Source: Nemania diffusa
Lineage: Eukaryota; Ascomycota; Sordariomycetes; Xylariales; Xylariaceae
Length of the DNA: 64,000 nt
NCBI GenBank assembly: GCA_038501195.1
Contig: JBBPUQ010000004.1
Location: forward strand, 4,168,001-4,232,000
Direction of reading: 5' to 3'
Positions 11,527 to 22,802 of this stretch are shown here, piece by piece. The position numbers and the translations under genes were made by a program. Below the pieces are notes generated by a model, which was not told where the DNA came from, did no database searches, and worked only from the letters and a program-made list of their open reading frames with translations. Every line of letters starts with the position of its first letter. The stretch's first letter is position 1.

Positions 11527-12911
11527 GATGGGAAGTCGGCTGGGAGGTTTTTGGTGCACGTGAATGAGATGTAATGTGTGAAAGATTATTACAAGATGGC
11601 ACAGTAGGTGGGATTGTTGTTGATGAATCTGGAAGAGACCGATGTAGAAGGCACAAGAGAATCTACGTAAGGTTTTTTTTGGAGTATCAAGTTAGGTACT
11701 GCGGAAGGCCGCTCGTAATACAACAGTGTCACTTGCGCTAGTTTCAGTTGCCGCAGCTGTACCTTCCCTCAATACTCCATATTTAAGAGTCAAGAGATGG
11801 AGAAGGAAGGCACGGCATAGCTTTAGCCCTATCCTACCCTATAGATAGATATAAACAAGCATTAGGTAGATAAGCAGATCCTGCTCCTTATATTAACCAT
11901 CCCCTGATGTTAGTAGTCGCGGAGTCGGAATAGGTATTCTTCTCATCAAAACAAAACTCGGAAAGGACTTTACTTCACAACTTTCTTATACCCAGCATGG
12001 TTACACTCATAACACGAAATGCTCATAAAGCTTGTTCTTGACCCAGTAGTCTTGTTCCTTTTCCGTTGTATGTATGCCACCATGTGTCACACCCACCAAC
12101 TGCATAACACCATTTCACAGAATACAGCCATAAAAGAATCAGTTACCTGAGTCATGCATGCAGTTTCAGCTCACTTGTTTGCAGTCCTAATAAAACTCAG
12201 ATGGAACGTGAATACTTTTTTTTTTTTGTCCAAGCATAGCACACGGGGTTGTAAAACTTACTGTATTACCCAACTTGCCTGTTTTACGTTATCAGAATGC
12301 AAGGGTCACCTAAAATTCCATCATGTGATGCTTTAACTAAAACTCTGCTTACACCTATTAGTTGTGTCATGTATTTGGGAATAGGTGCCTTGTTTTCTAG
12401 CGGAGGTGTTGGATGACCCGGACTTAAGCCGAGCTAGCTTATAAGCAGAAATGCTTCTCTGTTGATACTTTGCAAGAAGGATTGCTTCAAATGTTTGTCA
12501 TGAGTCTGCAAGCAGATTGTCTAATATTGTATATATACCTAAATACGAGTTAACCGGTATGATGGGTGGGACTGCCCGATTTAGCGAAGCACACATCATC
12601 TCAACCAATGAGGGTTAAGCAAGTTTGAATTTATGTAGTTCTGCTTCTGTAGTGATGGTTTTCGAATCATTGAGTTGTTCACCTGGTGTTGGAATGCGCA
12701 GGAGACAGAATTGCCTCTTGTTCATCATGATCAACACGTACAACTGTCTTCTAATTTACCTAACAGCTATAGGGCCCCCTTCGAATGTTTGGATGTTTTT
12801 TTTTTCGCGAGAGGAACATTGGTTGTATATGCTACGTAATGGTGATGAATAAGCATTTAGCGCCGGCTTGAAATGCAACGCTGTCTCCGGTTTCAGGTCC
12901 CGACGCTCCGA
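11527..12911. other. Intergenic region left of the transposon
   Basis: About 1.4 kb of lower-GC sequence with a T-homopolymer near 12218-12228. It holds the MARVEL-like promoter at the left end. No coding exon or RNA gene could be supported. Confidence 0.45.
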
Positions 12912-13139
12912 GTCACCTCCAGCGCTGAACACAGGTAAAACAAGTCAAATAATAGCCTCTTGACTTGTTTTGCCTTGATTGATCGCAAAAAGCGCTTATT
13001 TGACTTGTTTGGTTGAATCTATTGTTTGATTTGAACAGTTATTTGATTAAATAAATCAAATAAAATCGGGTGCGTTAGATACGTCAGTTAGGGCTAAAAC
13101 TTTCGATCTTTTGTATTGCTTTTTATAAACTGCTTAAGT

Positions 13140-13225
13140 TACTTTGTAAAGGTCGGAGAGTCGGAAGGTCGTAGAGTTGTAAGATCGAAGGGTTATAAGG
13201 TCGTAAGGTCGAAAAAGATCGTGAG
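13140..13225. repeat. Degenerate AAGGTCGTA-type tandem repeat inside the transposon
   Basis: Roughly eight imperfect copies of an AGGTCGTAA / AGATCGAA unit follow each other inside the hAT-like element, just before the GGTAGG array. Confidence 0.6.
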
Positions 13226-13260
13226 GTTAAAAAACGTTGTAAAATTGCTGTAAAAAAGTA

Positions 13261-13520
13261 GGTGTAGTACCTAGGTAGGTAGTAGTAAGCATGGTAGTAG
13301 GTAGAGTAGTAGGTAAAATAGTAGGTAGGGTGGTAGGTAGGGTGGTAGGTAGGTAGGGTGGTAGGAAGTAGGATGGTAGGAAGTAGGTTGGTAAGTACCT
13401 AGGTAGGGTGGTAGGTAGGGTGGTAGGAAGTAGGTTGGTAGGTAAGGTGGTAAAAGTAGGTAGGTAGGTGTGTGGCTAGGCAAGTGGCTAGGTAGGTAAG
13501 TGGGCTTATTAGGTAGGAAA
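13261..13520. repeat. GGTAGG / GGTAGGGT microsatellite-like array
   Basis: About 260 bp of G/T/A-only sequence built from GGTA, GGTAGG and GGGTGGTAGG units. It lies in the centre of the hAT-like element. On the minus strand it reads as a false Leu/Pro/Tyr-rich frame. It differs from a regular telomeric array because unit length varies from 4 to 10 bp. Confidence 0.75.
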
Positions 13521-13913
13521 GGGTTTTTATTGGTTGGTTAATGTGGGTCTTGAAACAGACTGCTACTTAGGTAAGGAAGTATTACACTTTTTGAATAGTT
13601 TTTTTTTACTAAAAAAACAACAAAAAAAAAACAAAAAAAGAAAGAAATTATTTGAAAATAACCGGCAAACACAGGTAAAATAAGAAATCTTTGTTTTGCA
13701 TAGCAATCAATTCAAATGCGTTTGTTTTGCCTTGGTTAGTCAAGTTATCTGTTAAGCAGTCAAAGTATTGTTTTACTTGTGTTCAGCGCTGGTCACCTCC
13801 ACTAATTTATCTTATATCTTGGGTAATACCTACCCTACTTGATTTGCAAATGTCTTGCCTCTATGTCCTATCTTCTCTAACCTGATTACATACCTATCAA
13901 ACCTAATTCAATC

Positions 13914-14600
13914 ATGTCCATGTCTTCAGGGAACCCTGATCCGGACTGGCGACCCAAAGCCATCGTCTTTGACCTCCTTACTGCCCTTATTAATTCTTGG
14001 GACCTCTGGGATGCTTCTACCCCATCGGGCACCCCGGCTGAGGGCAGGCTCTGGCGCGATCGTTATCTACAAATCACATTCAGCGCCGGTGCCTACGTCC
14101 CCTACGAGAATCTCGTCAAGCAGTCCGCAGACGAAGTCGGCTTGCCACCATCGGCACCAGAAGCCCTGCTTCGAGGATGGGAAACTTTGCAGGCGTGGCC
14201 TGAAGTCGGGGAGGTGCTGCGCGCCCTAAGAGCGAAGGGCTACAAGCTCGCGGTGGTGACAAACTGCTCGACACTTCTGGGGCATCTTGCTGTCCGCGGG
14301 GTCGAGAAGTCCGCTAGCGAGGGAAATGACAAAGCATTTGCCTTCGATGCCATCGTTACGGCCGAAGAGAGTGGGTTCTACAAGCCGGTTAAGGCAGCAT
14401 ATGAGGCAGCTCTGGCTGCAGTCGGCCTGGAACCACGTGATGTGTTGTTTGTTGCGGGGAGTGCCGGAGATGTTCAGGGTGCTACGGATGCTGGAATGAG
14501 GGTTGTCTGGCACAATAAGGTTGGGCTAGCCAAGAAAGGAGAGGCGGTACCCCTTAAGGAAGGGCGGTCGTTGAATGATGCCCTAGTGGATTTCTTGTAA
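13914..14600 (+). CDS. HAD-superfamily hydrolase, 2-haloacid dehalogenase-like
   Basis: A single uninterrupted exon of 228 codons. Residues 16-30 hold the HAD motif I region with the nucleophile Asp (A-I-V-F-D-L-L-T-A-L), in which the usual D-x-F-G-T is replaced by D-L-L-T-A. Motif II (V-V-T-N-C-S), a motif III Lys (Y-K-P-V-K) and motif IV (V-A-G-S-A-G-D-V-Q-G-A) follow in order. This arrangement fits the (S)-2-haloacid dehalogenase-like branch widespread in filamentous fungi, which hydrolyse small acids or phosphate esters; the substrate is unknown. ATG 13914 is used; a second ATG two codons on is equally good. The start lies only 115 bp beyond the right target duplication of the hAT-like element, so the insertion sits in its promoter. 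Confidence 0.9.
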   Translation: MSMSSGNPDPDWRPKAIVFDLLTALINSWDLWDASTPSGTPAEGRLWRDRYLQITFSAGAYVPYENLVKQSADEVGLPPSAPEALLRGWETLQAWPEVGEVLRALRAKGYKLAVVTNCSTLLGHLAVRGVEKSASEGNDKAFAFDAIVTAEESGFYKPVKAAYEAALAAVGLEPRDVLFVAGSAGDVQGATDAGMRVVWHNKVGLAKKGEAVPLKEGRSLNDALVDFL

Positions 14601-15184
14601 GCATTGATAGTCGCTCTGTCAACTAAGCGCGGAGTCAAGAGGGACTTCATCTTAGAATCATCGCTCTGGGAGTTGATTGGGGGTAAACCTATCATTTAGT
14701 TGCATAAGTGACAGCTCTGTTTACTCAATGCAAGACGCCTTGTATTTGCTTTCAATGTTCAAAAAAAAGCAAATTACAAAAAAACCTGCATATGTTCAAT
14801 TAACTAGCGGATTAGCGGAAAATCCCGTATCGCCGACCGCCTATTCTGCCTTTGCAAACATTTCGTTTATTACTTATATACATTATCTGTTTTCGCACGG
14901 CATACTTCACATTCAATTCTTTATTTTATAACTGGGTTCCGTTACTGAGGTGGACGAGGACAGCTCTTTAAAGAATATATATTGAAAGCTATAAAAAAAA
15001 GGGGGCTCGCGGACCCTTGCGCAGTTCTCAGGCAATAGACAGTTCCCTCGACTCTTTCCTCGACGTTATTTCGATACTTTCTTCAGCATTTAAAGCTCCT
15101 ACCTTATCGTCAATGTAGTAGCGGTTAATGCTTGAAAAATTAACTATGCCGCCCAATATCCTGTTATCAAATCATTATAACTGT
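14601..15184. other. Convergent 3' intergenic spacer
   Basis: A 584-bp spacer between the HAD gene and the NB-ARC/TPR gene, which are convergent. Several A- or T-rich runs are present and no gene is supportable. Confidence 0.5.
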
Positions 15185-17717
15185 CTACCACAGCATCCAG
15201 AGGCACAGTTTCGAGAAGGTAGCCTCTTCGAACGGTGGGTTCTTGAGCTCTGGTTTGAGGCTCGCCAGCTGTGTCAGCGCTTGGTCTCTGTAAACATCGC
15301 TTTCTTTCTGCTGGCCCATCTGTTCGTGAATCTCTGAGAGTTTATACAGCGCTCGGGCTCGCTGTCCCTCACCTTCGAGGAAGGCCTCCGAGATACTAAC
15401 GATTTCCTGAAGTAATTGTCTACAAGTAGTTTTAATGAGTGACATGTGCAAGACGCACTATAGTTTATGCACTTACATGGCTGATCTTGTATGCTCTTCG
15501 TCAAGGAGCATAGAAGCAACATCGTATTGTGAATCGCAGGTTTTAAGTCGATTGCCTAGCAATCTTCGACGAAAAGTTAGGGCTTTAGAGGCTAACCTCA
15601 ATGCTTCTGTCTTCCGCCCCTGGGCGCGGCGGATGCGGGACAGGAGGACCATGTCACCCGAAAATCGTGGATTGCCAGTATCGATGAAGGTCTCGTCGGT
15701 AAATCCTTTCAAAGATGGGCATCTTGCCAGCATCTCCTCGGCTTCGTCGGGGCGGTCCATGCGGAGAAGGAGACTAGACATGTTACTGTAAGAGTTTCCA
15801 ATCCTGTCGCTATTCGCCTTAAGTCGGAGGTTGATTGCTTCCTGGTGCGCTGCGTAGGCAAGCTGTAGCTCCCCGATTTCAGTATATGCCAAGGCGATAT
15901 TGTTGAGGATATACGCGATAAAAGGATCCTCGCTTCCAAGCACGGCCTTGCGGATCCCGAGGGCACGCTTAAAAGAACTTAGGGAGCGAGCGGCTTGGCC
16001 TAGATCTAAATCGATGAGACCGTAAAGATCAATGGCACTTGCATAGCCAAGAGACTCGGTATCTTTGATCGTACTAATTGCTTGTTCAACCATTACTCTG
16101 GCGATCATATACATCTCCCGTTCGTACAAGTACCTATCACAATGAAAACTGGCATTCACAGGGAGAGACAATAAGGTCTTACCAACTGCATCTAATGAGA
16201 AGGTCCGCATACTTCTGTTGATCGTCTGTCATATGGGCAATTCCTTTTGAGTTCCCTTTGACAAGTTCGACCAGGTGCCTGACATGGGGCAGACACTTTT
16301 CACATCGGCCCCATGCTGAAATTTGATGGCCAATGTCAAGCTTCGAGTGATCAGGGAATCCCCAGAAGAGCATATCAACAACACAACTGAAGTACTTGCT
16401 TTTCTCTGATTCTTTGAGTCTCTTCCTAGTTGTAGACTGAATCAGGCGATGGATTGTGAGGTCTGCCGATTCTCGGACTCGATTGATGAGGGCTATCTGT
16501 AAGAGTTCTTCGGTAGCATCGCCGAGGCTATGATCATCCTTTAGTGACACAGAAGAGGGGTAGTTAACCACTAGATGGTGTCACTTACTCCATCTCATCA
16601 GATAGAAACGAGAAATCGTCACCAAGGTTATGGGAGCCTTGTAGTAAAATTTCCTCGGAGATGCCGTCTGGGTCAAAGAAGGAAAGTAGTCTGAGAAAGC
16701 GGGTGGAAGTCTCCGACAGATCTTTGAAGGCGAAGTTCCACACGGTACTTAGAGTATGCTCGTAATCACTTCCAGGAACCTTGCGCGCATCAATCTTGGC
16801 AGAGTTCCGTTCGTAAAGAGGTAGAAAGGCTTGTAGAGATAGCTTACGCTGGGCGATGAACCCGCCGATCTGCGTTAGAGCAAGTGGCAATCCGCCAAAG
16901 GTCCGACTGATAGCAAGGGCATGGCTGGCGTGATTTGCATCCGAGGGGGTAGTATGGTCTAGTCCTACTGTTTTCAGAAGCAACTCACTGCCATCACTGT
17001 CTGAAAGAGCGTCCACTTGTATAGAATAAGCCGTGAGAGTATTGGCGACTGCAAGGCTTCTTGTGGTTAGTAGCACCGAGCCGGTTATACCGCCCGGCCA
17101 CGCTGTCTTCAGAGCAGTTAGGTCATCTGCATTATCGAATATAACAAGGCACGTTGACTCTACTCTGTATTAATAATGGCTTAAAAGCGAGAACAACGTA
17201 AGTAATACAAGTCGGATCGCAATGACATACTTGTAGTTAGAAGCCAGTTCTTAATCTTCCACACGGCCGCAGCTGCATCCTTTTTATCATCCTCGGCTTC
17301 GAAGAGTCCAAGCCCATTGGCAATCGTACGAAAGCTCTGACCAATCGCGATGGCATTGTCGGCGGCGATCCACAGAATGACTTCGAAATGCTGTAGGTTC
17401 TGGTGTGCGTATTGAGCTGCGATCTGCGTTTTCCCAACCCCACCCATGCCAAATAATGCCATTGACTTGAGTGTTGAGGACGGGGAATCAATATTCAAGA
17501 CGTTATGAATCGTATCTAGAACACCTTTGCGCCCACTAAACTTGGTATTGGAAGCAAATGGTATGTTGTTATACTGGATTCTCTTGTCGCCTTTTGACTC
17601 CCTCATCTTCATCTCAGTCAGGAGTTCTAGGACTTCTTTATAGCATCCTTCGTCCAAACGATACTGTTCCAAGGCACGATGCCACAGTAGGTTAGAAGCT
17701 CGACTAATCAGAGACAT
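15185..17717 (-). CDS. NB-ARC/TPR (NLR-like STAND) protein, 5' end unresolved
   Basis: Five exons (17717-17231, about 17162-16589, 16527-16183, 16133-15477, 15419-15185) give about 765 residues. Near residues 90-97 is a P-loop (F-G-M-G-G-V-G-K-T); C-L-V-I-F-D-N-A-D (about 167-175) is the kinase-2/Walker B strand, followed by V-L-L-T-T-R-S and G-G-L-P-L-A-L of the NB-ARC ATPase. The C-terminal third is a TPR array of about 40-residue units (for example ALGIRKAVLGSEDPFIAYIL), as in fungal NB-ARC-TPR sensors thought to act in non-self recognition or programmed death. Two acceptors (17163 or 17160) work equally for exon 2. The first in-frame ATG is 17717, but such proteins usually start with an extra effector or recognition domain, and a coding-looking frame lies upstream (17762-17890). 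The gene may be longer, or broken at its 5' end. Confidence 0.82.
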
Positions 17718-17761
17718 TAGCACATCACTGTGATACACTCAAGGCTAAATTAAATACCTAC

Positions 17762-17890
17762 TCCTGCACCATCTTAGCTTTATGCTGTGAGGTTGAGAGA
17801 GAGCACGGGTTCAGACCGGCCAGAGTAAATTCATGGAACGGTTCATTCAGGAATGAGCGCCTCGAACTTCTAAAACTAGAGTCGTCTTGC
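17762..17890 (-). other. Possible upstream exon or 5' remnant of the NB-ARC/TPR gene
   Basis: The minus strand reads open through a segment ending RRSFLNEPFHEFTLAGLN...HKAKMVQ. A GTAGGT donor at 17761 and a CAG acceptor at 17728 would join it in frame to the NB-ARC gene, but the implied intron is only 34 nt, shorter than fungal introns normally allow. Either the intron has suffered a deletion or the fragment is a relic. No convincing start codon was located upstream. Confidence 0.4.
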
Positions 17891-18190
17891 CTGCATTGGC
17901 ATGAAATGAAGTTTCTGACGTATCACCTGCTTTATTTATGATATCAGAATACCCCGCAGGCTTGATTGATGAATTATGACAGCCTCAGAGGGTACTGGCT
18001 GATCATGATTGCCACTGTTTCTTATCAGCCACTTAATGTACGCCTTAGATTCTAGAGAACAATATTATACTCTTAAGAGACGAGAGTAGATATAACATAG
18101 CGAAAGGCTTATTAATAAATCTAATCATTGTTTTAACTCTGCCTAGTTTAGCTGCATTTATAGATAATACAAAAAGCTACATTTGTGTCA
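17891..18190. other. AT-rich spacer between NB-ARC and DPP III genes
   Basis: About 300 bp with low GC. It lies downstream of nothing recognisable and upstream of the NB-ARC gene; no gene is seen. Confidence 0.4.
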
Positions 18191-20616
18191 TTACACCATG
18201 CGATCTGCCCAGCTTTCTATTACCCCCTCGATAGTCGGGTTATACTCCTTGAGAATAACATTGTCTCCGTTTAGAAACGTGTTCGCATGTACAAAGACTA
18301 GCGGCGGCGGTTTGTTCGCTAGCACTACCTGTCGCCATTCGATATGATGGCCATCAACCTTGGAGAGCGCTTCATAATAGGCACGACAGCCTTTTACATC
18401 GGCCGTGCACCGATACATATGCAATCGCAGGAGCATTCTACCGAGTGCAGGTTTTCCATGGGACACAATCTTTGACCTGTCAACCTGCACTGTTAGGTTT
18501 TGAGTTTCTTTGTCATGGGTAATGGCTATGACGCCGCCACCATCGACGAGCAGGCATTGGAGCATCGCAAAGTGAGCCTGCCCCAATATTAGTATGTTAA
18601 ACTACAAAGAATATAATAATACTTACTCTGCTGTGGGCTTGGCCCCATTTCTAAACAGCAGTGGTTAGTATCTGTATAGATGTCATGAAAATTAACGGGT
18701 GCGAAAGCTTACCCCGCTATCTAGATTGAAGTTTGAGAGTCCACGCAGTCCATCTACTCCTAGTTGCTGATACAAATTATAGGTTACTGCCAAATAACAC
18801 ATGAGCTAATGCTACCTCCATTATAGGGGTTGCTTACCGTCGTCTGCTCGTATGTCAGAGGTCTCAGTGAAACCAAACAGCTCTAAGAGCTCTAGGTCAT
18901 CCATGAGATACGCCCCGACGAGTTCCGCTCTGCACTCATCAACCGTAGTTGCTAAGTCACCGAACTGTCCTGTCCATGTCTGGCCTGGTTTATACCAAGA
19001 TGTGATGGGGCTCCCCGTGACAGGATTTATAGGTGGGCTTTTGATGTCGAAGTTATAGTTTCCCCTTTCGGCCTCGACCATCATTTTCCCTGTCCCATGA
19101 CCCAAGAGTTCATGAAGCACAACCCACATGTAATAAGCCGAAAATTTGTGTTTTTGGAATTCTTTTGCTTGATGGGGTTCTATGAAAGGATACTGGATCG
19201 CTTTACCTTCAACAGCCATCCGATTAGCAATGATTACGCTTTTGAAGCCATCTTCCTGCCGGATGTCGTTATACTGCAATTATAATATTAGCCTACGTTC
19301 AATATAGTATTCGTTGCGTAAGTAGTGTAACAAACATTTGGGAGGTTAATGCCGGGAAATATGATACTAGAGCAGTATGCAAGAGCTAGATTTAAATCAT
19401 AAGTATTGAATACATAGTTGTTCATGAGTGTTGGCATACAGTGAATGCTTGAAAAGTCTGGCGGCTCGAAGAGACTTTTTTCGAACGGTCCTCTACCATC
19501 ATTATCTGATGTCGCCCAGGGTAACCGACGAATAAACTTGGCGGAATTTTCAACGAGCTTGGAAAGAAGATCGCCCTCTTCCTTATTAGCAATAGCTACA
19601 ATGCCTTCAAATTCAGATCGTATACCATGGGGGTCGCGATAGGGCTCCACAAAGCCGAATATATTCTCCACTTTCGGTGCCCTGTCCCGGACCCATAGCC
19701 GCTGAGATTCACGGTATGTGTTTAGGCTGCCGGTCTGGAAACTCTGAATATACTTGCGTAGAAAGTCTCTCTGTAGGGTGTTTGCAGCGTACTTAGTCGC
19801 TTCTACTAGTTCCGCGCATATGTTCTTCAACTCAGAGGAATGATCCCCTCGAACAAGCCTCACGGACCCCTCTGCACCCTGGAGAGGGAAAGTCTCAGTT
19901 AAATCGTCCTTGTCGACAGAAGCAATGAGAACCTCAAAGTTGTTACTATTCTTGATTTTCTGGATCCTGGTGTTCTCTGGAAATATCAAATGTTGCTCAA
20001 GGGTCCGAGACACGATGCTGACCTCATCCTTTGTAACAATGCTTTTAGGATAATAACTACTCTGGGAAATTTCACTCGGATAACCAAGGCTGTGAGGAGG
20101 TATTGCGTAGATTGACGATGCCATCTCCTCATAAAGTTTTGATAGCCTAGTGGATCGAGTCGCAAGGTTTCTGAGGACGCTGATATCCACATTAGGCACG
20201 AACTTTTGATCGCCAGAACCCTAAGTGTATTAACATCGAAGCGCTTAGCACAAAGAGCTTGCGACCTACAAAATAGTTCCCGATATTTGATAGAAAGGTC
20301 GCAGCGTATGTTAGGAAGCCATGAAGTTCATCGCGGTTAACACCCGGTTGGACGAGAGCATCCCAATTGCCAGAACAAGTGCGATGGAGTTCAAGAATGA
20401 AGTCGAAAATGGCTAGGGACTCTGGCGAGACTTGTTGTAGGATGATCCTTGTTCCAAACCAAGCCGCCCTTGAAGGTAGTCAGTAATTATTCTAATCGCG
20501 TGTTAGAATCTCGCCCACCGAGCCATATGGTGCGCGTATTTCTTTTCGTTCGGTGAGAGCCATTTGAACTGCATCTCAACATCCAGTCGGAAGACCTGGA
20601 CTCTTTCAAGCGCCAT
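18191..20616 (-). CDS. Dipeptidyl peptidase III (zinc metallopeptidase, M49)
   Basis: Seven exons (20616-20519, 20468-20270, 20220-19336, 19273-18838, 18786-18713, 18650-18627, 18577-18191) with introns of 49-62 nt give 700 residues, the normal length for DPP III. The enzyme removes dipeptides from the N-terminus of short peptides in the cytosol. The diagnostic zinc site H-E-L-L-G-H is at about 448-453; the second metal motif reads D-E-C-R-A-E (about 506-511) where E-E-C-R-A-E is usual. Other family stretches are A-A-W-F-G-T-R-I-I-L-Q-Q-V-S-P-E-S near the N-terminus and N-Y-x-F-N-T-Y-D. Exon 6 is only 24 nt. All joints are in frame and the gene looks intact. Its base composition is lower in GC than most conserved genes in the window. 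Confidence 0.95.
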
Positions 20617-21477
20617 TGCTAATGGTAACAACCTCTTGAAACTGCGGCTAGATCGATTAGGAACCGGCGTAGCTTAAGATATTCACGGAAACATGAGTGT
20701 AAGGGTAACCTAGCATAAGTTGCCCGCACCTAGATGCGGGGTCAATTATCAATCCTGGTCTGATGCAGGTGATGTAAAACATTCTGACATGGCTGTGTAT
20801 GTAGTCCTGTAGAATTATGAAAAGGTTAATTAATAAAATATTCATTCACTAGTAATGAATACCACCTAACTTATCGCTATGCTTTCCGTATATATTACTA
20901 CCTAAGAGTAGAAGTCTTAGTGCTGGCGGCCCCTCTAGGAGGCTTTTAAATAGCTACGGAGAGGGCTCCACGGTAAGTGCACTGCGAGATACCGGACCAT
21001 TCTGCATCTTTTCTAATAGCTAGACAGTATTTGTCGGGATGCCAATACTCACTCGGTCTCTTGTTAACAAAGCTTTGCAACCATGTGCCATTATTTTGTT
21101 GAACAGAAAAATACGAGAGCCCGAATATTATCTATTTCGGCTAACTTCAAATGAAAACAACAATGTGGGTCGTGATCACAGTTAAAAAGGAAGCTGATAG
21201 GTCCTCCGCGTGTTTGATATGTACCTGACATCATAATCTTTCGTGTAACCATAAGTAATATTAAGGGCAGTACGTTGAAACTGGTACCTGCATGCCCATT
21301 TGCAGTAGCTAGGGATATGATATATACGCGGTGGTCCCACTTTGAACGCCTCGCGTATTTGTTGACTCACCTCTAAACATTTTCTTCAATACTCTAGATG
21401 CGTATTCAATCCCTCACGTCAACACTATCTAGAATTAAGTCGAATTAGCACGCCATCCATTTATCATTCACTTCAAG
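20617..21477. other. Divergent intergenic region
   Basis: About 860 bp between the DPP III start and the plus-strand Uma2-like gene; it should carry both promoters. No supportable gene. Confidence 0.45.
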
Positions 21478-22802
21478 ATGTCAAGAAAACGTGGGTCACG
21501 AGGAGATAGGGCTCAGGCACAGAGTATTGTCCATCTTCTCAACTCAACACCAACAATCCGACGAGCAGGTGTTAGGAATTCAACCAGAAAAATTACTGCC
21601 AAGGGATACCAGCAATTTCTAGAGATTATCGGAGACCCTAAGGACAATAGTGTACCACCTGGCGTCCTAGATACCATACAGTAAGCGGTCGAAAGCCCAG
21701 ATCTTAGGATAGTGCTCACTTGTCGTATTAGATTTGAATATTCATGCTCCAGAGAACGATTCGAGGTCCGAATGCAAACCCCTATACATAGCGGAATGCA
21801 AGAGCTTTTCGATAAATCTATAAGGGAATGGCAGGAAAGTCTTAGAAAATCAAGTGATACTAGAATATCCGATATTACCGAGACCTTCTCCCCAGTGGCT
21901 GGTAGAGGTATCAAGTTTTCCAAGGATACAGAAACGCTAGAAACCAAAGCGCCAGATTTGGAAATACGACATACTTGTAAACGTGGCGTCGATCACCGGT
22001 GTTACTACCCGACTTTAGTGTTGGAAGTTGGGTGGACTCAGACTAAGGAACAGTTGCGGGAGAAAGCTGAAGGGTATAGTAAGTAGATCTCTAAGTTATT
22101 CCTTTTTAATTTAGAGCTAAATTTCAAATCCTCCTTAGTTATATAACACTTTTTATCTGCTTTTAAACTAATAGGAGGTAATCACGAGCAGTAAATCATT
22201 CCAACGGCCAAATTCGAACTGTTGTTGCGGTAGATATGCACAAGATGTACCTAGCCGAACAGAAAAACGAGCACAGGCTGAAACAAATGAATTACCATAA
22301 CAGCCTAAAAAATACAAGCAAGCCATATTCTTACTCGGAAGACGAAAGCAACGAAACAGGAAGCGCGTCAATACTAGTCTGGCGAGCGAAGAAAGAAAAG
22401 GGGGCAATAGAGATCGAAAATGCTATTGAAGAGGTACGAACTCTAGCAAGTCCTTGAACAGGGCCAGGATGCTAATCTATATAATAGACATTTCGGGACT
22501 CACAAGGCAAGGCGATCCAGTCAGGCTTACTACGCATCCCGTTGCACGATTTTATTTGCGTAGACATGGCGAGCTTCCAGGAAGGAAAGCTCGAGGCGCC
22601 CTCACTGGAGATATCATCAAACAGACTCTGTGAGGGGATCCAAAATATGCTTAAAAAGTACCGAGAACAGAGGGGTATGACAGTCAGAGATAATGTCCAG
22701 CACCAGAAGCGTAAAAACATTGAGAAGATACAAAAGGAAGAGGAGCAGCTACGAAAAGCCGAGGAAGCAAGAATTCGTGAAGCTGGAGATTGGAAATTTT
22801 AG
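21478..22802 (+). CDS. Fungal-specific protein with Uma2/PD-(D/E)XK nuclease-like core
   Basis: Four exons (21478-21680, 21732-22078, 22192-22433, 22488-22802) over introns of 51-113 nt give 368 residues. The centre reads P-D-L (Asp about 143), then P-T-L-V-L-E-V-G-W-T-Q-T with Glu about 166, then Q-L-R-E-K-A-E-G-Y and I-R-T-V-V-A-V-D-M. This order (P-D, E-V, basic helix, hydrophobic strand) resembles the Uma2-like branch of the PD-(D/E)XK nuclease fold seen in fungal lineage-specific proteins. The Lys after Glu is replaced by Gly-Trp, so catalysis is uncertain. The C-terminus (about 310-368) is a charged Glu/Lys/Arg helix likely to form a coiled coil. The fold assignment is inference; the gene model is strong because the three introns restore one continuous frame. 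Confidence 0.7.

Larger units (their letters stand above)
12912..13799. mobile_element. Non-autonomous hAT-like DNA transposon with 8-bp target duplication
   Basis: The element proper is 12920-13791 (872 bp). It is bounded by inverted repeats that begin CAGCGCTGAACACA and match over about 24 bp with one mismatch. An identical 8-bp direct repeat GTCACCTC lies immediately outside each end (12912-12919 and 13792-13799). An 8-bp duplication and a CAGxGxTG terminus are hallmarks of the hAT superfamily. Subterminal copies of the TIR core occur inside (for example AACACAGGTAAAA near 13666), as do repeated TTGTTTTGCCTTG motifs near both ends. The interior has no transposase frame; it consists of AAGGTCGT-like repeats and a GGTAGG array. 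It is therefore a MITE-like or internally filled derivative that needs a transposase from elsewhere. The perfect duplication suggests a fairly recent insertion. Confidence 0.85.

Noticed and set aside
13271..13483. Leu/Pro/Tyr-rich 70-codon minus frame
   Set aside because: It is the translation of the GGTAGG microsatellite inside the transposon.
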